The notes beneath the pieces are model-generated. The model did no database searches and had not been told where the DNA came from. It worked only from the letters and a program-made list of their open reading frames with translations. A DNA stretch of 64,000 nucleotides, from NCBI RefSeq assembly GCF_025698545.1, contig NC_068575.1, positions 52,027,980-52,091,979 of the forward strand. The letters are read 5' to 3'. A program made the position numbers and the translations under genes. This document shows positions 60,972-64,000 of the stretch, in pieces. Origin of the DNA: Gossypium raimondii. Taxonomy: Eukaryota > Streptophyta > Magnoliopsida > Malvales > Malvaceae. How positions within the stretch are numbered: position 1 is the stretch's first letter; every line of letters begins with the position of its first letter.

Positions 60972-63200
60972 TCAACGGCCTCGACCACGTCCACGTCCAC
61001 GCCCACGACCCCGACCACGTCCCAAAGGCCTGCCTGAATTTGGAAATGCATTACAAAGATAAATACTACAAGAAAACAACTTTATAAAAGCAGGGCATTC
61101 AAACAGAGAAGATAGAAGCCAGGAAGAAATGAGAATACCAGCTGTTGGCTTCTTGGGCTTCACCCTTGGTGTATCTTCAACCAGCAATGTCTCAAGATTT
61201 AAGCTGTCAGGCAGGATATAATAGCGAATATTATTACCCCTCACACTGAGGTGATCCAAACTCACTGGATTTTTCCCCTTCAATGTAAGTTTCACTGTTT
61301 TCAGATGGGTGTTCATGCTGATATCCACGCCTAAAACAAACATATCAAATCCAATCAGTCAACGAAAAATGCCTTACCAATATGTGTGTATGTTCAATCA
61401 GGAAATCACTAAGAATATTTAACTGTCTTTAAACTCTAATATTTACGGTCCAAACAGATGCTGCCAAAGTTAGAAACATATATAAAAAACTTTTTATTAT
61501 AGAAATACAAAATAAGAGGGAGTGAGAGACATAGCAGCACATCTGTGAGCAAGAAATCCAGTAATGTAGGACTAAACCTATTATTGGGAGGCCAGAAGGA
61601 ACACATGTTACTAGCTACTGCAAAATGTGGACGCACATGTTTATGTGAATTTCGATCAAAGTCAAATATTATATGCTCTTAGAAAAAGATTTTTCCCCTT
61701 AGCAAGATATCATCACACTATTTCTCCATCTATACAAATCATCATGAGCTTAAAGTGTCCTAAGTAACGATCAGTTGTGTCAAAGAAAACCATTGCATCT
61801 TTTCCAGGAGAAGAATGGCTTCAAAGTATGTCTCATTATTAAAGTTAGGCACAGTAACTATAGTGTTCTCATCAGTGTTGTCTGAACTGGACCAAACTGG
61901 CTAGCCGAACCCAAAACCAGCCGGGGGTACTGGTCTGGTTGACCAGAAAACCGGTCTGGACCAGTTGAACCGTTTTTTATTTATTTATAATTTTTAAGTA
62001 ATATTTTATCTTTTGAATTTTTACTGATTTATTTGCTCTAAACCGCCCCAACTGGGAAACAGTGGTCTGATCGGTTCCAAAAACATTGGTTCTCATGAAA
62101 ACAGTAAATTAAATAATGCAATGTGGTTTCTATCAAAATAATAATAATCACGCAATGTGGTACTAATAAGACATTGCGTAGATAGACATGAATTTGCCGG
62201 TGTGATTTGACTCTTCAAAAACTCAGCAAGACAGAGTAAATAATAAGAACTAAAAGGAAATAAACAGGTCCATTATTAAAACTACAAAACAGTGGAGGAG
62301 AGACCCAGAGGGCCCTAAAATGGTAAATATTTAATTTAAGCCCTTTATAATTTATAAAATTTTAAATTAATAATGGTAAAATTGCACTTTGGCCCTCCAA
62401 AATGATAAGATTTTGATTTAACCCTTTAAAAATGATAAAATTATATTTTTACTATCATAAAAAAATACAATTTAAATATTTTCCGACTCCGCCACTGTAC
62501 ACAAAGTCGTCAATAACAACAAAGAGGTAAAAAGAAACTTGCGCATATAGTAATCAGTTAATTGCATAAAGAAAGTCCACAATTGACCCAATTTCATCTA
62601 GTATTAACGAACTCATAATAATATCATACCTGCAAATTCAATAAGCAGAATAGTCAACACTACAGCATACTGAGTGCAAAACCAGTTCATCTTAAAAGGT
62701 ATAACTAATGGATAACTGATATCATGCGTGATCAGTTAAATCTGTTCACAGTTTTTAAAGAAAGTAATATAAGAAAAGGCTAGCTACAGAATGCACAACC
62801 GAGATGGGAACTAGGATTTTAATTGGCATAACTCATTTTAGAAAAACAAAATAATGTAAAAACAAACCCTCAACAACTATGGCATATTGACAATAAATTA
62901 TAACAAACAATTTACAACTTGGCCAAAGCGCAGGGGTTAAGGTTTAGCTAAACCCTAATGTAAGGGGAAAAAAGAGGAAGAGAGGGAAAATAGAGGAACC
63001 TGTGATGGTGCCGTGAACGACGGTTCCGTTCTTGAGCTCAATCGACACCGTTTCATTGTTCAACTTCATCAAAAACCTGCAGATTGTTTGTTCAAACCGA
63101 AACCATAATGAAGAGAATCTAAAAAGTTGTCTATGTTTTATGTTTCAAAATCAAGAGCTGAGGTTGAAGAGGAAACTAAAACTGACCTGACGAGCTTCAT
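60972..63200 (-). CDS. SMD1: Small nuclear ribonucleoprotein SmD1
   Basis: Four exons on the minus strand: 63187-63200, 63000-63076, 61139-61330 and 60972-61033. GT-AG junctions, 345 nt, 114 residues, the usual length for plant SmD1. Exon 1 codes for only MKLV plus two bases. The Sm1 motif spans exon 2 and early exon 3 ([20 protein letters not shown], then [15 protein letters not shown]). Sm2 is [20 protein letters not shown]. The tail after [10 protein letters not shown] is a Gly-Arg repeat of about nine units, a site of symmetric arginine dimethylation in this family. SmD1 forms the heptameric Sm ring on U1, U2, U4 and U5 snRNAs with B, D2, D3, E, F and G, and in plants also affects post-transcriptional gene silencing. 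The 1.67-kb third intron holds a hAT MITE and another repeat. Confidence 0.96.
61873..62088. mobile_element. hAT-type MITE (216 bp) in SmD1 intron 3
   Basis: A perfect 8-bp duplication GTTCTCAT flanks it (61865-61872 and 62089-62096). The ends are inverted repeats: CAGTGTTGTCTGAACTGGAC left and, complemented, CAATGTTTTTGGAACCGATC right. CAGTG-type ends and an 8-bp duplication are typical of hAT. The interior is AT-rich and has no ORF. Confidence 0.8.
62305..62505. repeat. Dispersed repeat fragment in SmD1 intron 3
   Basis: It has alternating ggccctaaaatgg / ttaaattaataatggtaaaattgcactttggccctcc blocks and ends ccgactccgccactg. The same blocks in opposite orientation occur near 25725-25860 (ggggcgaagctaaa...ggccaaagtgtaatttta). 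It is a member of a dispersed family, class unknown. Confidence 0.5.
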
Positions 63201-63740
63201 TTTGAGAAGAGAGAAGAGAAGTAGGGTTTGAAGCAAAAGGCGAGAAAGCAAGTCGAAGGAAGCGGGAAAGAGAGGAGACGGAGATGGACCTGTGTGCTGC
63301 TTCTACCAGGTATCGGAGTCGGGGGTGATTTAGGGGTCGGGCCACTGCTAAAAGGCCACTTTTGACTTCATAATAAAACGACGCCGTAGCTAGACCAGTT
63401 GTTAAAATATTGGGCCATTCATTTACTGAGGTGATGGCCCAACACTCTCACCACTCATCAAATCTTTTTTTCTTTTAAATATAAGTCTAAACAATCTGGA
63501 TACAAAATAAAAGCAAGACATGTGAATGGATTGAAATAGGATAAAAAATGTATTAAAAAAATGAAACACATCATACTTTTCTAATTCTACTTGTGGAAGT
63601 GGAAATAGTAACCCATGATATAAAAAAAAAACCATAGTTTTACTGCATTGAGTGTGGGATGGGATAAAATAGTAATTTTATCATACCCATCACCATTGTC
63701 TGCTGGCTGCTGCCGAAGTGTTCTGTTATAAGTACGTATA
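63201..63740. promoter_or_regulatory. Likely bidirectional promoter between SmD1 and the next gene
   Basis: About 550 bp separate the SmD1 start codon from the leader of a rightward gene. The motif aaaacgacgccgtagc (63374-63389), whose ACGACGCCGT core I recall from other dicot promoters, lies between them. No clear TATA box was found for SmD1, as is common for housekeeping genes. Confidence 0.45.
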
Positions 63741-63749
63741 GGCTGGTAG

Positions 63750-63854
63750 TCCGTGCAAAGGTGACAGCTAAAGAACCTGCCCCATTTTTTCGTCCCTCCC
63801 CCCCCCCCCTTTCTCTTAAACCCCATTTCTAAAGCCTCACCTCTGATCACCAAT
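63750..63854 (+). other. Probable 5' leader exon of a rightward gene (cut by window end)
   Basis: A C/T-rich leader with a run of 12 C (63798-63809) leads to cctcacctctgatcaccaat|gtaagtcc, a strong splice donor at 63855. The apparent ATG-TAA at this point is the exon end plus donor, not a start codon. The downstream part is T-rich like an intron and the coding region lies beyond the window. Product unknown. Confidence 0.45.
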
Positions 63855-64000
63855 GTAAGTCCTTCTCGATTTTCATTATGTAAAGATTCATGAATATAGG
63901 TTAATAATGTTTTACTATTTATCTATTGCGATTTGCCATGACTATTGATGGCATTGCCAAAGCATTCTTCAACTTTGGATTTTACTTTTTTTTTTTTTGG

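Noticed and set aside
1-64000. Search for tRNA, rRNA, CRISPR arrays or prokaryotic features
   Set aside because: No credible tRNA with paired stems was found beyond the SINE-like unit, no rRNA stretch, and no regularly spaced repeat-spacer array. Tandem arrays here lack unique spacers.

Overview
The window is nuclear DNA of a dicot plant. The genes have GT-AG introns, the intergenic DNA is very AT-rich, and every confident protein belongs to a plant family. Cotton (Gossypium, Malvaceae) is my best guess. It rests on remembered similarity of the large Ty3/gypsy LTRs, with their TGTAACACC starts and clustered CACACGG/CGTGTG motifs, and on the gene set. It is an inference, not a search result.

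Six host genes are supported. From left to right they are: the first two coding exons of a bHLH MYC-type regulator of the GL3/EGL3/MYC1 group (83-532, minus, cut by the window edge); a six-exon ALMT anion channel (22260-24539, plus); a single-exon secreted DUF26/Gnk2 cysteine-rich protein (29048-29449, plus); a four-exon trichome-birefringence-like O-acetyltransferase (30130-32968, minus); a single-coding-exon F-box protein with a leader intron (56712-57833, minus); and the four-exon spliceosomal core protein SmD1 (60972-63200, minus). SmD1 appears to diverge from another gene whose leader starts near 63750. These genes are not an operon and have no obvious shared function.

Most of the rest is transposon-derived, and many element ends can be set to the base from target-site duplications. 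Two complete PIF/Harbinger-type elements (1997-5770 with TAA duplications, 12533-16555 with TTA duplications) and one left end (26178 onward) share ends and a pyrimidine-rich leader. The first carries a decayed Myb/SANT-like ORF. The second is a Pack-type element holding pieces of a UPL7-type HECT ubiquitin ligase gene, an antisense GDSL esterase exon and a third unidentified gene piece. A 6.5-kb MULE (34604-41125, 9-bp duplication) has long terminal inverted repeats, a decayed plant-mobile-domain gene and a decayed MURA transposase arranged tail to tail.

Three solo LTRs have perfect 5-bp duplications (17018-18979, 42884-45276, 50231-52909). The last is nested in another inverted-repeat element. 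There are two hAT-type non-autonomous elements with 8-bp duplications (19818-21006, and 61873-62088 inside an SmD1 intron). A Ty3/gypsy gag-pol remnant (about 53050-55194) stops at a small fold-back element.

The most interesting object is the Pack-Harbinger element at 12533-16555. The gene pieces kept recognisable splice sites and lie downstream of the element's own leader and splice donor.
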